Origin: Rapana venosa
Taxonomy: Eukaryota; Mollusca; Gastropoda; Neogastropoda; Muricidae
NCBI GenBank assembly: GCA_028751875.1
Contig: CM054144.1
Location: 446,985 to 510,984 of the forward strand
Length of the DNA stretch: 64,000 nt
Direction of reading: 5' to 3'
Positions within the stretch are counted from its first letter, which is position 1; each line of letters opens with the position of its first letter. Of this stretch, positions 21,257 to 32,744 are shown piece after piece. The notes beneath the pieces were generated by a model that did not search any database, had not been told where the DNA came from, and was given only the letters and a program-made list of their open reading frames with translations. The position numbers and the translations under genes are program-made.

Positions 21257-22825
21257 CATTATCATGACATATAATTTGAACGGGTATAATAAAAAATGAG
21301 TGTTGGTGGTGATCGTGTACTGTTTTGAGAATTATAATTTATATATTTGCTATTTTCTCTTAAATATACACACACACACACTCTCTGTCCCTGTCTCTCT
21401 CTTTTGGGTATAGTTATAGTGTATCCTGATGAAGGATTCATACTTTATAAATTATATTTTCAATACTTTATTGGGCTTGTCAGCTGTACTTAAGTTTTAA
21501 TGAATGCCTTATTTCAATATCTTATTGTTATATGTAACAAGTATGTGTACCATTTGACAATGTGTAGATGTTTATTTTTATGACTTATTTAGTTTGGTTG
21601 TTATATTTCCTTGGTTTTTTTGTTGTTTGTATTTTCTATTTTTACTTTTTTTTCATTGTTGTGATTGTTTTTTTTTTCTTTTGTTTGGTTGTTTGGTTGT
21701 TTTTTTTGTGTGGGTTGGGGGTTGTTTTTGGGTTTTCTTTTTTTTTTTTTTTTTTTTATTTTTTTTTTTTTTTGTGGGATGTTTTGAAGGTTATTTCCTT
21801 GTTTTACTGTGTGAGGTAAATGAAGCTGGTTATTTTTAGGATGTTTCCCTAGGGCGGATGATGTTTATAAAAGACTGATCTTATTCATTATCCTCAAAAT
21901 TTAATTGGGAATTGTCTTGTAATGTTCATTCTCTTGTTTTATGTGTAATATAATAGCATATGTTATTATTGTGTGTATCCTGTGAGGACATAGTTAAAAG
22001 ACTTTATATTTTCAATAAGTGTCATTATGTATTTGGCTTTTTGACTTGTACTCATGAGTTCAGTGTTGTCCTATTCATATATCTTATATGTTCAGTATAA
22101 TTATGGTTCCATTTTACTATGAGGATGTTACAATTTTTATGTTTATAAAAATTGCCTTTTTATGGTGTGTTCATTTTTATGTTAATTGTTTTTGTGTTGT
22201 TTTTCTTTTGTTTGTTGTTTTGTTTTGTTGTGTGAGGTTTTGTGTTTGTTGTGTGGGGGGGGGTGTTAGTTTTTTCTTTGTTGTTTTGGTTTTGTGTTGG
22301 TGTTGTAGTTTGTTTTCTTTTTGTTTGTTTGTTTTGTTTATTTTTGTTGGTGTTGTTGTGTTGTGTTGTTGGGTTTTTTTTGTTTTGGGGTTTTTTTTTG
22401 TTTGGGGGGGGGGGGTAGGGTTTTCTTTTGGGTTTTTTGTTTGTCGGTTTGTTTTTTTAAAAGTTTTTTTCCCTTTGTTCTACTGTTTGAGAGTTTGAGT
22501 ATTGGGTTCATTATCAAGATGTATCCCTACAGGCGGGGACTGGATGTAAAAAAGCACATGAGTACTTATTCATTATTCTGGTAATAAAAGAATTTGTCTC
22601 TCTTACTTACAATGTGTAGATGTTCATTTTATGACTTTATTGGGGTTTTTTTTCTCTCTTTATTGTGTGAGTGTATGGGTATTGGGCTTACTTTATCAGA
22701 ATGACATTCAAATTGTATGAGTATAATCAAAAAGTGTTGATGGTGATGTGTGCTGTCTTGAGAATTATATATTTAGTATTATCCCTGCAACACACACACT
22801 ACACAGACACAGACACACACACACA

Positions 22826-22862
<37 letters not shown>

Positions 22863-23725
22863 TCTCTCTCTCTCTCTCAATGACTGTATAGGTTTGGATT
22901 TTTTCTTTCCTTTTCTTTCTTGTTTTTATTGTATGAGTGTATGGGTATTGAGTTTATTTCATTATCATGACATATAATTTGAACGGGTATAATCAAAATG
23001 AGTGTTGAGAATTATATATTTAATATTATCTCTTAAATACACCACACACACACACTCTCTCTCTTGTTCTCTCTCTCTCTCCTTTTATGTTTTTGCTTAT
23101 AGTTATAGTTGTTGTGTATCCTGATGAAGGACATATTCATACTTTATACTTTTACTATTTTATTGGGCTTGTCGGCTGTACTTGATTTTTAATGAATGCC
23201 CTATTTCAATATCTTATTGTTACGTGTAACAACTATGTGTACCTTTTTACAATGTATAGATGTTTATTTTTATGATTTTATAAGTTTGTTTTTTGTTGTT
23301 GGTTCTTTTTTTTTGGGGGGGGGTCTTTTTTTTCTTTCTTTTTTTCCTTGTTTTTGTGTTTTTTTTTCTCTTTTTCTTCGTCTTCTATTTTGTTGTTTTT
23401 TGTTGTTATTTTCCTCATTTATTGTTTTTTGGAAAGGGGGGGGGGGGGGGGGGGGGGGGGGGCGAGGCTCTTTCTGTTGGTTTTTGTTGTTGTTGTTGTT
23501 GGGGGGGGGGGGGGGGGGTGTTTTGGGGGTTTTCTTTTATTTGTTTGGTCTTTTTTGTTTGTTTTCTTTTTGTTTTTTTGAAAGGGTTATTTCCCTTTGT
23601 TTCTACTGTATGAGAGTATGAGTATTGGGTTATTATTAAGATGTATCCCTACGGGCGGGGACTGGATGTAAAAAAGTACATGAGTGCTTATTCATTATCC
23701 TCAAAATAAAAGAATGTGTCATAGC
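21251..23725 (+). mobile_element. Cluster of LINE 3'-UTR copies (LINE-D, non-coding part)
   Basis: Several related segments repeat: TTCATTATCATGACATATAA with TTTGAACGGGTATAAT (21255, 22965), GATGAAGGA with TTATTGGGCTTGTC (21430, 23120), a T/G-rich stretch, and the terminus GGGGACTGGATGTAAAAAAG with AATAAAAGAAT (best at 22530-22597 and 23655-23722; decayed near 21855-21905). The terminus is shared with SINE-A. The long T/G frames are not genes. No RT sequence is present, so the partner LINE is inferred only from these ends. Confidence 0.65.
23438..23520. repeat. Poly-G tracts
   Basis: G runs at 23438-23462 and 23501-23518, embedded in T/G-rich 3' UTR sequence. They could form G-quadruplexes. 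Lengths are probably unreliable. Confidence 0.85.
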
Positions 23726-23732
23726 CATAGGC

Positions 23733-24112
23733 TTGCTTAGAACATCTTGCACACAGCCATTAAAACCCATTCCGCTTTCAGAAGAGTAGGTCTGTGTGTG
23801 CTGGTGGGAATGGATGACAACATTTACAAAACTGTAAACAGTTCAGTAGGTCTGTGTGTGCTGGTGGGAATGGATGACAACATTTACAAAACTGTAAACA
23901 GTCAGTAGGTCTGTGTGTGCTGGTGGGAATGGATGACAACATTTACAAAACTGTAAACAGTCAGTAGGTCTGTGTGTGCTGGTGGGAATGGATGACAACA
24001 TTTACAAAACTGTAAACATTCAGTAGGTCTGTGTGTGCTGGTGGGAATGGATGACAACATTTACAAAACTGTAAACATTCAGGGAGTGGATGTAAAAAAA
24101 AAAGCACATGAG
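23733..24112 (+). mobile_element. SINE-A, left part of a split copy with an internal tandem array
   Basis: SINE body (AGAACATCTTGCACACA, AACCCATTCCGCTTTC) leads into five copies of a 59-60-bp segment, then GGGAGTGGATGTAAAAAA and GCACATGAG. The SINE stops at 24112. Its missing 3' end, ATTCCATTATCATCGAAATA, reappears at 26426, on the far side of an inserted element. Confidence 0.85.
23785..24080. repeat. 59-60-bp tandem array derived from the SINE-A body
   Basis: Five copies starting at 23785, 23845, 23904, 23963 and 24022, each with AGTAGGTCTGTGTGTGCTGG and GACAACATTTACAAAACTG. The single-copy equivalent is present once in the complete SINE-A copies. Units are nearly identical, so the expansion is recent. 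Confidence 0.93.
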
Positions 24113-24116
24113 TGAT

Positions 24117-26420
24117 TGTAGAGAGTCTAATCAGGAATACTTTAGGTCGCCACCCGGATTCCCAGCACCATCCAATCCGGCACCAGAAATGGGATCCTAA
24201 ACTTACCTATTCGGCTATTGTCTTTTAGTATCCCTAAAGGGGATTAGGGCTCGCCTTCTAATGGGCTGGGAGTGATAAAGAGGGGATAGGAAGAGGATAG
24301 AAGAAAAATAGAAATGAAATATAAAAGGGAAACAATAAGTAGTAGTGAAAAATATCACCTCAACTCACTCAGCAATCACACTGAACAACATTCATTCAAT
24401 GTAATTCTTCAGGCCAAGCAAGTTGAGTTCATGAATTTATTCTACTACTACTAAACTACAATCACACACATCACCAATTATTGTATTACAAATACAATTT
24501 AAAACACAAACTATTCTGTTAATTATTTTGTCCAGTCCTCACTACGCAACCAATCATGGATCGTCTCAGATCAGGAAACAAAAGATTCACAACTGAAAGA
24601 TAAACGATGAATACCTAACGATGAAGGGGTGTATCGATGAACCGATGTTACCCGATGTTACGATGTTCCTGAAATAAAAGGGAACAATCAATAAACCATT
24701 TGATCTCTTCATGAAATCACATTCTTATCACAGGATCAAGGATCCAAATTACTGCAAGACCCACACTTTCAGGTATAACATATTAATGCCCTCTTAATAT
24801 GAATACCCACACAGCAAAAACAGAAACTCTAACCAGAGTTTGCCATAATAAAACCAATCTTTAAAATGTACTCTCAGCTTACCCATTTCCCAACTCTTAT
24901 GAGAATAATTATCCTCACAACAAATCAAACATATCCACTAAAATCACCATGTACAATAACTAGTCTTACACATGTTTCATTTACTTGAGGACAGCTGATG
25001 GTCTATCCTATGAAACTGTGTAAACATTAATTCACATTAATTTAGTGCCTTAGTTTGTATTCAGCATTTTGTTAGCTGAACAATATTCTGCCCGAAATCG
25101 AACCTAGTACAACAAAGAACATGAAGCTAACGAGAGCACCTAGTCGGCTTGTGATTGGCTGCTGGCAATCACGTGTCCGGAATCCGCCATCTTGGTTTTT
25201 CGTCCGCTAATAAACAGTGACTCTGTTGTCGAACTCCTCCCATTTCACGGAACCTCTCTAGGCCTACTTCTATGCTTCAGTTGATATTGAGAGTGTGATA
25301 AAGTAAGCCAGTTTACGACTTTTACTTGAAAAATGTCAGTGTGAGGTCAGACAACAGAACACGGCGACACAGATTGAAGTTCAAGTTGTAGAGTACTTCT
25401 TGAAGTTCAAATCTTGCCAAGTGTGAAACTGAAACTCTTCTGTGTTCCTAAAACGGCCTTATCTTTCAGTACAAGTGTTTGGATCTCTCTCTTCTTCTCT
25501 CTCTCTCTTCTCTCTCTCTCTCTCTCTCTCCTCTCTCACACACACACACAACACACACACACACTTGCACCTGGCTTGCCCATGCGGGCACAATGTGCGT
25601 GGGCACACCCGCCCACCCTCCCATACACACACACAATTCTGACAATTATAACAATTTTTATGGTATCCACACATCTTACTACACATGTCATCTAACTTTT
25701 TGTAATAGTTTAACGCTTCTCGATCAAAACACGAAAAAACTCACTTGAGAAGTTCATGGTGTTGAGAGGTAGAAAACACAAACAAGTTCAGAAAACTGCT
25801 TGTACTTGAGGTGCTTCCGTCGTATCGAACGCAATGGAGGAAAAACGCGCGGAAAGACCACGCGGTAAGCATCACTTACCTACTTAGCCAGTGCAGCATC
25901 TCTTCATTGGAGATGGGGAAAGTTATCATCTATCAAACAATACGACAGGCCGTTCTGTCGGGCCGTTCTGTCGTAGCAGACGAAAAACCAAGATGGCGGA
26001 TTCCGGACACGTGATTGCAGCAGCCAATCACAAGCCGGACTAGGTGCTCTCGTTAGCTTCATGTCAACAAAGACAATGACTAAGTTCGAATTTGCCACTT
26101 GCTCTCTTGTTCAAAATAATAACTTCTAAATTCACAAGCTTGAAACCTTCAAACACAAAATTAGACAAATACCTCATAAACCCTTTTTAAAATTAAGTTA
26201 GGTTAGCTTAAAAAGAGCAACCGTACCTTAATGGGCAACATCTGGAGCAACCACCCTCTTCTCTCTACCGTCTGGGAGGAAAAGATCGTTAGAAAAGGCG
26301 AGTTTAAAACAAAGGGAAATAATTCACCGGGAGAAAATTACCCTTGTAGTAAATTGGAGTCATTTTCCTTGCTAGGCTTAGTAACAATGAACACAAAGTA
26401 CTCTTTTGTGAGGTGTTACA
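24117..26420. mobile_element. LTR-like element (solo-LTR candidate) inside SINE-A
   Basis: The insertion begins TGTAGAGAG and ends GTGTTACA. The flanking target duplication is TGAT (24113-24116 and 26421-26424), or TGATT if the boundary is moved by one base. TG...CA ends with a 4-5-bp duplication are the hallmarks of LTR elements. Removing the nested transposon leaves about 1.35 kb with no gag or pol coding, which suggests a solo LTR. Read on the minus strand it starts TGTAACACC, a common LTR start. Orientation and superfamily are uncertain. Confidence 0.6.
25119..26064. mobile_element. Non-autonomous TIR DNA transposon, 946 bp
   Basis: Terminal inverted repeats of about 85 bp (25119-25204 and 25980-26064) differ by only two single-base indels. 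Both ends start ACATGAAGCTAACGAGAG. The 9-bp direct repeat CAACAAAGA flanks the element (25110-25118 and 26065-26073). A 9-bp duplication with long TIRs is typical of Mutator-like elements. Each TIR carries CACGTG, an inverted CCAAT box and GCCATCTTG (YY1-like). The interior has TC/CA microsatellites and no transposase. One short ATG stretch (25833, MEEKRAERPR) ends at a GTAAGC donor-like site. Confidence 0.75.
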
Positions 26421-26475
26421 TGATTATTCCATTATCATCGAAATAAAAGAATAAATACATAAATAAAATAATAAA
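26421..26475 (+). mobile_element. SINE-A, right part of the split copy
   Basis: TGATTATTCCATTATCATCG and AATAAAAGAATAAATACATA continue the SINE interrupted at 24112. Confidence 0.85.
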
Positions 26476-26524
26476 ACGGCTACACTCGTGCATGATACTT
26501 TCACTGACACATGACCTGTTCCGC

Positions 26525-27835
26525 CATACAAGGTGGATGGCATCTTGTAGTGTGTACACCTCACGTTGTCAGAACCTGTTGTAGTGTGTACACCTCACGT
26601 TGTCAGAACCTGTTGTAGTGTGTACACCTCACGTTGTCAGAACCTCTGCATGGTACATCTTGTAGTGTGTACACCTCACGTTGTCAGAACCTGTTGTAGT
26701 GTGTACACCTCACGTTGTCAGAACCTGTTGTAGTGTGTACACCTCACGTTGTCAGAACCTGTTGTAGTGTGTACACCTCACGTTGTCAGAACCTGTTGTA
26801 GTGTGTACACCTCACGTTGTCAGAACCTGTTGTAGTGTGTACACCTCACGTTGTCAGAACCTGTTGTAGTGTGTACACCTCACGTTGTCAGAACTGTTGT
26901 AGTGTGTACACCTCACGTTGTCAGAACCTGTTGTAGTGGTACACCTCACGTTGTCAGAACCTGTTGTAGTGTGTACACCTCACGTTGTCAGAACCTGTTG
27001 TAGTGTGCACACCTCACGTTGTCAGAACCTGTTGTAGTGTGCACACCTCACGTTGTCAGAACCTGTTGTAGTGTGCACACCTCACGTTGTCAGAACCTGT
27101 TGTAGTGTGCACACCTCACGTTGTCAGAACCTGTTGTAGTGTGCACACCTCACGTTGTCAGAACCTGTTGTAGTGTGTACACCTCACGTTGTCAGAACCT
27201 GTTGAAGTGTGTACACCTCACGTTGTCAGAACCTGTTGTAGTGTGTACACCTCACGTTGTCAGAACCTCTGCGTGGTACATCTGGTAGTGTGTACACCTC
27301 ACGTTGTCAGAATCTCTGCATGGTACATCTTGTAGTGTGTACACCTCACGTTGTCAGAATCTCTGCATGGTACATCTTGTAGTGTGTACACCTCACGTTG
27401 TCAGAACCTGTTGTAGTGTGTACACCTCACGTTGTCAGAACCTGTTGTAGTGTGTACACCTCACGTTGTCAGAACCTCTGCGTGGTACATCTGGTAGTGT
27501 GTACACCTCACGTTGTCAGAATCTCTGCATGGTACATCTTGTATGTGTACACCTCACGTTGTCAGAATCTCTGCATGGTACATCTTGTAGTGTGTACACC
27601 TCACGTTGTCAGAATCTCTGCATGGTACATCTTGTAGTGTGTACATCTCACATTGTCAGAACCTCTGCATGGTACATCTTGTAGTGTGTACACCTCACGT
27701 TGTCAGAATCTCTGCATGGTACATCTTGTAGTGTTGTAGTGTGTACACCTCGCGTTGTCAGAACCTCTGCATGGTACATCTTGTAGTGTGTACACCTCAC
27801 GTTGTCAGAATCTCTGCATGGTACTTTCTGGGTGA
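26525..27835. repeat. 34-bp / 47-bp satellite
   Basis: Units contain GTAGTGTGTACACCTCACGT and TGTCAGAACC. The 34-bp form with TGTT dominates 26565-27250. A 47-bp form adding CTCTGCATGGTACATCTT dominates after 27255 and also appears once near 26640. A TGTGCACACC variant marks a run of consecutive units at 27000-27170. Confidence 0.95.
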
Positions 27836-27839
27836 CAAC

Positions 27840-28230
27840 ATCTGGCAGGGGAATGGAGGCAAAATCCAGAGTTAACTCCAGGTATTAAAAAAAAAAAGAT
27901 TAAAAAAGCAAAAGCAAAACGAGCACTGTGGCAGTGGGATGCTCATTCAGACAGCAGGAGCTGGAACCTGTGTCATGAAGTGCCAGCTGGGATTGTTTTG
28001 TTTTTTGTGGTCCAACACACATCACTGCAGGCCGTATTCTGTTCATTGTCTTCTGGCAGAGATGTATGAATTCACTTTGTATGATTTAGAGTGTTCATGA
28101 ATTCATGAGGTCTGTGAGAGCAGAAGTTGTGTTGTTGTTGTTTTATCAATGTGAGCTGATATACTATAGTGCTGCCAGTTTTCACACACACACCCCCTCC
28201 CATCCCCTCCCCTCTCCTTGGTTGGCCAAG
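27840..28230. other. Intronic sequence, no gene seen
   Basis: Unique sequence within the proposed intron 1. No exon or element was recognised. Confidence 0.5.
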
Positions 28231-28234
28231 GCAA

Positions 28235-28795
28235 AACATTTTGTCCGTTTGAGTTACTGATTTATATGTTTGAGTTACTGATGAAAATGTTTGTCAGTTT
28301 GAGTTACTGATTTATATGTTTGTCAGTTTGAGTTACTAATTAAAATGTCTGTCAGTTTCAGTTACTGATTAAACTGTTTGTCCGTTTGAGTTACTGATTA
28401 AAGTGTTTGTTTAAGTCACTGATTAAAATGTTTGTCAGTTTGAGTTACTGATTAAAATGTTCGTCAGTTTGAGTTAGTTTGATTTACTGCTTAAAATGTT
28501 CATCAGTTTGAGTTACTGCTTAAAATGTTTGTCAGTTTGAGTTACTGATGAAAATGTTTGACAGTTTGAGTTACTGATTTATATGTTTGTCAGTTTGAGT
28601 TACTGGTTAAAATGTTTGTCAGTTTGAGTTACTGATTAAAATGTTTATCAATTTGAGTTACTGGTTAAATTGTTAGTCAGCGAGTTACTGGTTAAAATGT
28701 TTGTCAGCTTGAGTTACTGATGGAAATGTTTGTCAGTTTGAGTTACTGATTAAAATGTTTGTCAGTTTGAGTTAACTACTGATTAAAATGTCATT
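28235..28795. repeat. 29-30-bp degenerate tandem repeat
   Basis: About 18 units of TTTGTCAGTTTGAGTTACTG plus ATTAAAATG, with frequent substitutions, so it is older than neighbouring arrays. Confidence 0.92.
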
Positions 28796-28814
28796 ATACT
28801 TTGAAATGCTCTGT

Positions 28815-28960
28815 GGGGATTTTCTTCCTATGTATACAACAAGCTCCTACTGTACTGGCATAACATAACAAGCCATACTGTCCTACATGAGAGGAAGAAA
28901 AAATCCTGTGAGGCTGGAGCATGGTGGCCTATATATGTGGTGAGGTATTTTATTTTATTT
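28815..28960 (+). mobile_element. Unclassified interspersed repeat (AAAATCCTGTGARGCTGGA family)
   Basis: The order ACAAGCTCCTA, then AAAAAATCCTGTGAGGCTGG, then GCCTATAT and GTGAGGTA recurs at 32965-33060, 43485-43545, partly at 44430-44475, and at 53810-53930. It has no coding content. It was recognised only because copies within the window resemble each other. Confidence 0.6.
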
Positions 28961-29096
28961 GAACAGCTGTGGATGTATCATACAAACAATTTTGTAGTAT
29001 GCAAACTCTCTCAGTGATGGGTGTATCAACTAACAAAGTAAGCAATGGTTAGAACCAGGTGTGATGGGTAAGATCTATAGACTATAGACTATTACT

Positions 29097-31012
29097 GAGT
29101 ATAGATGGACTTGATACAACTGAAGGTCAGCATAAGATGTTTCGAATTGCACGGCAGATGAGGAAAGAATGGAAAGACATCAATGTAGCAAAATTTGTAA
29201 AAAAATGAGTCTGGAAATATCATGACTGAGAAGCAAAATATTCTGCAGAGATGGAAGGATTACTTTCATGATCTGCTAAATATTGAGAATCCTCATGTAA
29301 TCGAGGGGGTGGAGAAAGTTGAAGGACCCTGTACAAGAAGTGACTGAAGATGAAATCAGAAGAGCAATTCGAACTATGAAACAGAGAAAAGCCACTGGAC
29401 CATCAGGAGTGGTGACAGAAATGATACAAGCAGCAGGAGAGGAAGGAGTAAAACAACTTATGAAAATATGTCAGAAGATACAGCAGACAGAACAAATGCC
29501 CGAAGAATGGGAAGACAGTATTACTGTTCCCATTTTCAAGGGTAAAGGAGATGCACTAGTATGTGGAAAATACAGAGGAATCAGGCTTCTGGAACATGGC
29601 ATGAAGATCTGGGGGAAAGTATTGGAAAGAAGACTGAAGAGCCTGTGCAATATTGATGAAAAACAGTTTGGATTCCAGGCTGGCAAATTAACCATAGATG
29701 CAATATTTATTGTGAAACAACTGCAGGAAAAGTATATGGAGAAGAAAAAGAGCTTCACACACATCTTTATCGACCTGGAAAAAGCTTTTGATAGAGTACC
29801 CAGAAAGGCAATCCAATGGGCCTTGAGCAAACAAGGTGTACCGGAGCACACCATCTCAATGGTTATGACTTTGTACAAGAACTCCAGATCAAAAGTGAAA
29901 ACTATATTACTCAGAACTTGAGATAAAAGTAGGAGTGTACAGCGGCATTGAGCCCTCTGCTCTATATCCTCGTGATGAATGAAATATCCAAGGAAGTGGA
30001 GAGGCCAGAAGAGATCTGGGAACTTCTGTATGCTGACGACTTAAAACTGGTAGCTGAGAACAGTGATGATGCTACTCAAAGATTTGGCAATTGGAAACAG
30101 AGATTAGAACGCAGAGGAATGAAGATAAATGTTGACAAGACCAAAGCAAATGACAGTTGGAAAAGACTGCAAAACACATAGAGAGCAAGGCAAATACCTG
30201 TGTGATGTCTGCCACAAAGGTGTAGGGAACAATTCGATCAAATGCTCCAACTGTCAATATTGGTGTCACAAAAGATGCTCAAAGCTCAAAAGTCTGAAGA
30301 AGGAGGACAGCGTATTTGTCTGCCCCAGTTGTATGAATAAGAAGGGTGAAGACAATACTGATGCAGGAAAGGAGGAGCTAGAATTTGAACAAGGGAAGAT
30401 AGAAGTAGTAGACGAATTCTGCTACCTAGGAGAGATGATGAGCTGCGAAGCAAAATCTGAGTTAGCTGTCAGAACTAGGATTGCGAGTGCTTGGAATAAA
30501 TGGAAAGAATTGGCAAGTCTGCTCGGAAATCAGAAAATCCCACAGGAGAGAGCTGTCTGATATATAAGGCCTGCATCAGACCTATTCTCCTGTATGGTTC
30601 GGAGACGTGGGTTTTCACAAAAACCGTCGAACGTTTGTTGAAGAGCTGTGAAAACCGAATACTACGCTACATGACAAAGATCAAATGGGAAGACAGGATC
30701 ACAAATGAAGAACTATGGAGAACGTGCAAAGCTGATGATCTGAAGTCAGTAGCTAGTACCAATAGACTGCGCTGGTTTGGGCACGTTCAACGGAAAGCAG
30801 ACCACCACATCATAAAATAGAGCAATGAACTTCGTAGTGGATGGAAAGGGACCGAAGGGAAGACCTGGCAAGACCTGGGCTGCCTGTATTGCAGATGATC
30901 TTAGAGAAAGGGGCATAAATAAGGAGGAAGCTCAAAACGGAAGAGTGATGGAGAAGGCTCATCAATGTCAAACCTCCCCAGGGAGAAACATGACAAAAAA
31001 GGAAGAAGAAGA
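29097..31012 (+). pseudogene. LINE-B, 5'-truncated reverse transcriptase with zinc finger
   Basis: A linker (RWKDYFHDLLNIE) leads into an RT: KATGPSGVVTEMI, KYRGIRLLEHGMKIWGKVLE, QFGFQAGKLTIDAIFIVKQL, IFIDLEKAFDRVPR (motif A) and LLYADDLKLVAE (motif C, near 30025). A PHD-like finger (CDVCHKGV, CSNCQYWCHKRC, CPSC; about 30199-30337) precedes the thumb region (FCYLGEMM) and a C-terminal part with LLYGSETWVFTK and LRWFGHVQR. The reading frame shifts at about 29920-29950, 30130-30180, 30545 and 30820, and a stop lies near 29205, so the copy is dead. The 3' end is GAAGAAGAAGAAG. It resembles the many RTE-type or L1-related pol sequences of invertebrates. The clade is not certain. Confidence 0.85.
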
Positions 31013-31021
31013 AGATATATA

Positions 31022-31367
31022 TTTTAATTATTTTGTATCGAGGATAATGGAGTAAGTACTTTTGTGCTTTATTACAATCAGTCCCCATGTGTCTTCGGTT
31101 TTGTCAATTCTGTCATGTGTTCCCACCGGCACACAATGGCCTACTCTTATGAAAAGCGGAACAAGATTTAACCTGTGCGCAAGATGTTCTGTGTACGTTC
31201 GCAAACGGGGCCTCGGTTTATAGTCTCATCGGAAGTACTTTTGGGATGAGTGGAGTCTGCACTGATGTTAACTCCAGGGTAAAATATCCCCCTTGAACGG
31301 GAATCGAACCCGGGTCGTCAGATTGGGAGCGCAATGTTCTAACCACTGGGCTATCATCCCGTCCCCC
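31022..31367 (-). mobile_element. SINE-A, full-length copy
   Basis: On the minus strand it has box A (TAGCCCAGTGG), box B (GGTTCGATTCC), GATGAGACTATAAACCGAGG, GTAGGCCATTGTGTGCCGG and the GGGGACTG tail. It abuts the 3' end of LINE-B. Confidence 0.88.
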
Positions 31368-31687
31368 CTGTATACTCTAGGTGAGCATCACAGTGCTAAA
31401 GCTGGGGAATGGCCAACACCACCACCACCAACAACAGCAGCAGTCCCCAGGCCTGATATTAAGTCATAACCTACTGAAGCTGGACAGAGAACTACTTCTA
31501 AAGCTGATAAAAAGTGAGATACCATACTGATATAGTGAATGTTTGATTTACTCAGAATGCAAAGTTCCAAAGTTCAGGCCAAATCTTCAGTGCACCTATT
31601 TGTATTGGATTTGTAATATTACTTGATATGACTTGTAAGAGTTTTGGGGTGTGGGGTGAGAAAAGAGGGTTGGTAGTGTGGGCTTGG

Positions 31688-31995
31688 TATGATGCAGTGT
31701 GTGTGTGTGTCTGTGTGTGTGTGTGTGTGTGTGTGTCTGTGTGTGGCATTGTGTGTGTGTGTGTGTGTCACTATGTGCATGTTGTACTTAGAATACAAAG
31801 TCTATACACATTTGGAAAGAGACAATTCATGACAAACTTGCCAGGCAAATGTGTTCCTTTGTACCTTTCTGGCCTCCTCCAAGTTCAGCTCCATGTCCGT
31901 GCTCCTCATCTGTGCACCTCTCCCTTGCTGAGTCAGCCACAACACAACTATTCCATCTTTCAAGTCCGACCTTAAAACACACCTGTCAGTCTGAA
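31688..31995 (+). mobile_element. (GT)n tract and possible LINE 3'-coding remnant
   Basis: A GT microsatellite (31698-31768) is followed by sequence whose translation near 31945-31980 includes PSFKSDLKTHL, similar to the LKSSLKTYLF ending of the L2-like RTs elsewhere in the window. It is short and decayed. Confidence 0.35.
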
Positions 31996-32034
31996 TAATT
32001 CAATGTATATAAGTAATAATTGAGTGTGTGGTTG

Positions 32035-32160
32035 AGCGCGCGCATGCGTCTGTGCGTGTGTGTGTGTGTGTGTGCGCATGTGCATGTGTGTGTGTGTGTG
32101 AGTAGGCATGCTGGAGTACTGAGTGCATGCATGCATGCATGTATGCATGCATATGGCCCA
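32035..32160. repeat. GT/GCAT alternating tract
   Basis: Alternating purine-pyrimidine GTGCGC and (GCAT)n units (32125-32153). Confidence 0.85.
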
Positions 32161-32429
32161 GTATGGGTGTTTGGGCAAACACGTTTGGGTACATGAGGTA
32201 GTAACAAGGGAGGGTGTGGTGTTTTCATGTAGGAGGCTAGTTTTTACAAATGAAGGGTAGCTCATGAGGAGAATGGGTTCGGGTGAAGCCCTGTGTGTGT
32301 GTGGCTGCTGTATTATGTATGCGCTTGCATGCCTGAGTCTTTTTGTTTATTAATTGAATAGTTATGTCAGTGTCCTGCTGGTAAGCACTCAGAGCTCTCA
32401 TAAGAAAGACTAGGTGCACAAATTTATAT

Positions 32430-32740
32430 CCTTACTTACTGACTGACTGACTGACTTGACTTACTTACTGACTGACTGACTTACTTACTGACTGACTTAC
32501 TGACTTACCAGTTACTTACATACTTACTTACTTAATGACTGACTGACTGATTTACTTACTCACTGACTTACCAGTTACTTATATACATACTTACTTACTT
32601 GGTGACATTACACTTTAACATCCCCCTCCCCCCCCCCCCCCCCAAAAAAAAAAAAAAAAAAGAAGCAACAACCCCAAACAAACCAAAAACAACAATAAAA
32701 AAAAAAATAGCAGCAGCAGCAACAACAACAACAACAATCA
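32430..32740. repeat. (TTAC/TGAC)n, poly-C, poly-A and (CAA)n cluster
   Basis: Tetramers TTAC, TGAC and ACTG to about 32600, a poly-C/poly-A junction at 32626-32660, then CAG/CAA triplets. No gene is present. Confidence 0.88.
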
Positions 32741-32744
32741 CAAG

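Noticed and set aside
21568..23621. Phe/Gly-rich membrane-protein-like frames
   Set aside because: T/G-rich 3' UTR of retroelements gives spurious hydrophobic frames in all three phases.
25833..25866. Short ATG exon (MEEKRAERPR) with a GTAAGC donor inside the TIR element
   Set aside because: Only about 11 codons, no partner exon, and it lies inside a mobile element. Kept only as a remark.
26525..27835. CRISPR-like regular repeats
   Set aside because: Units are contiguous with no unique spacers, and the sequence is eukaryotic.
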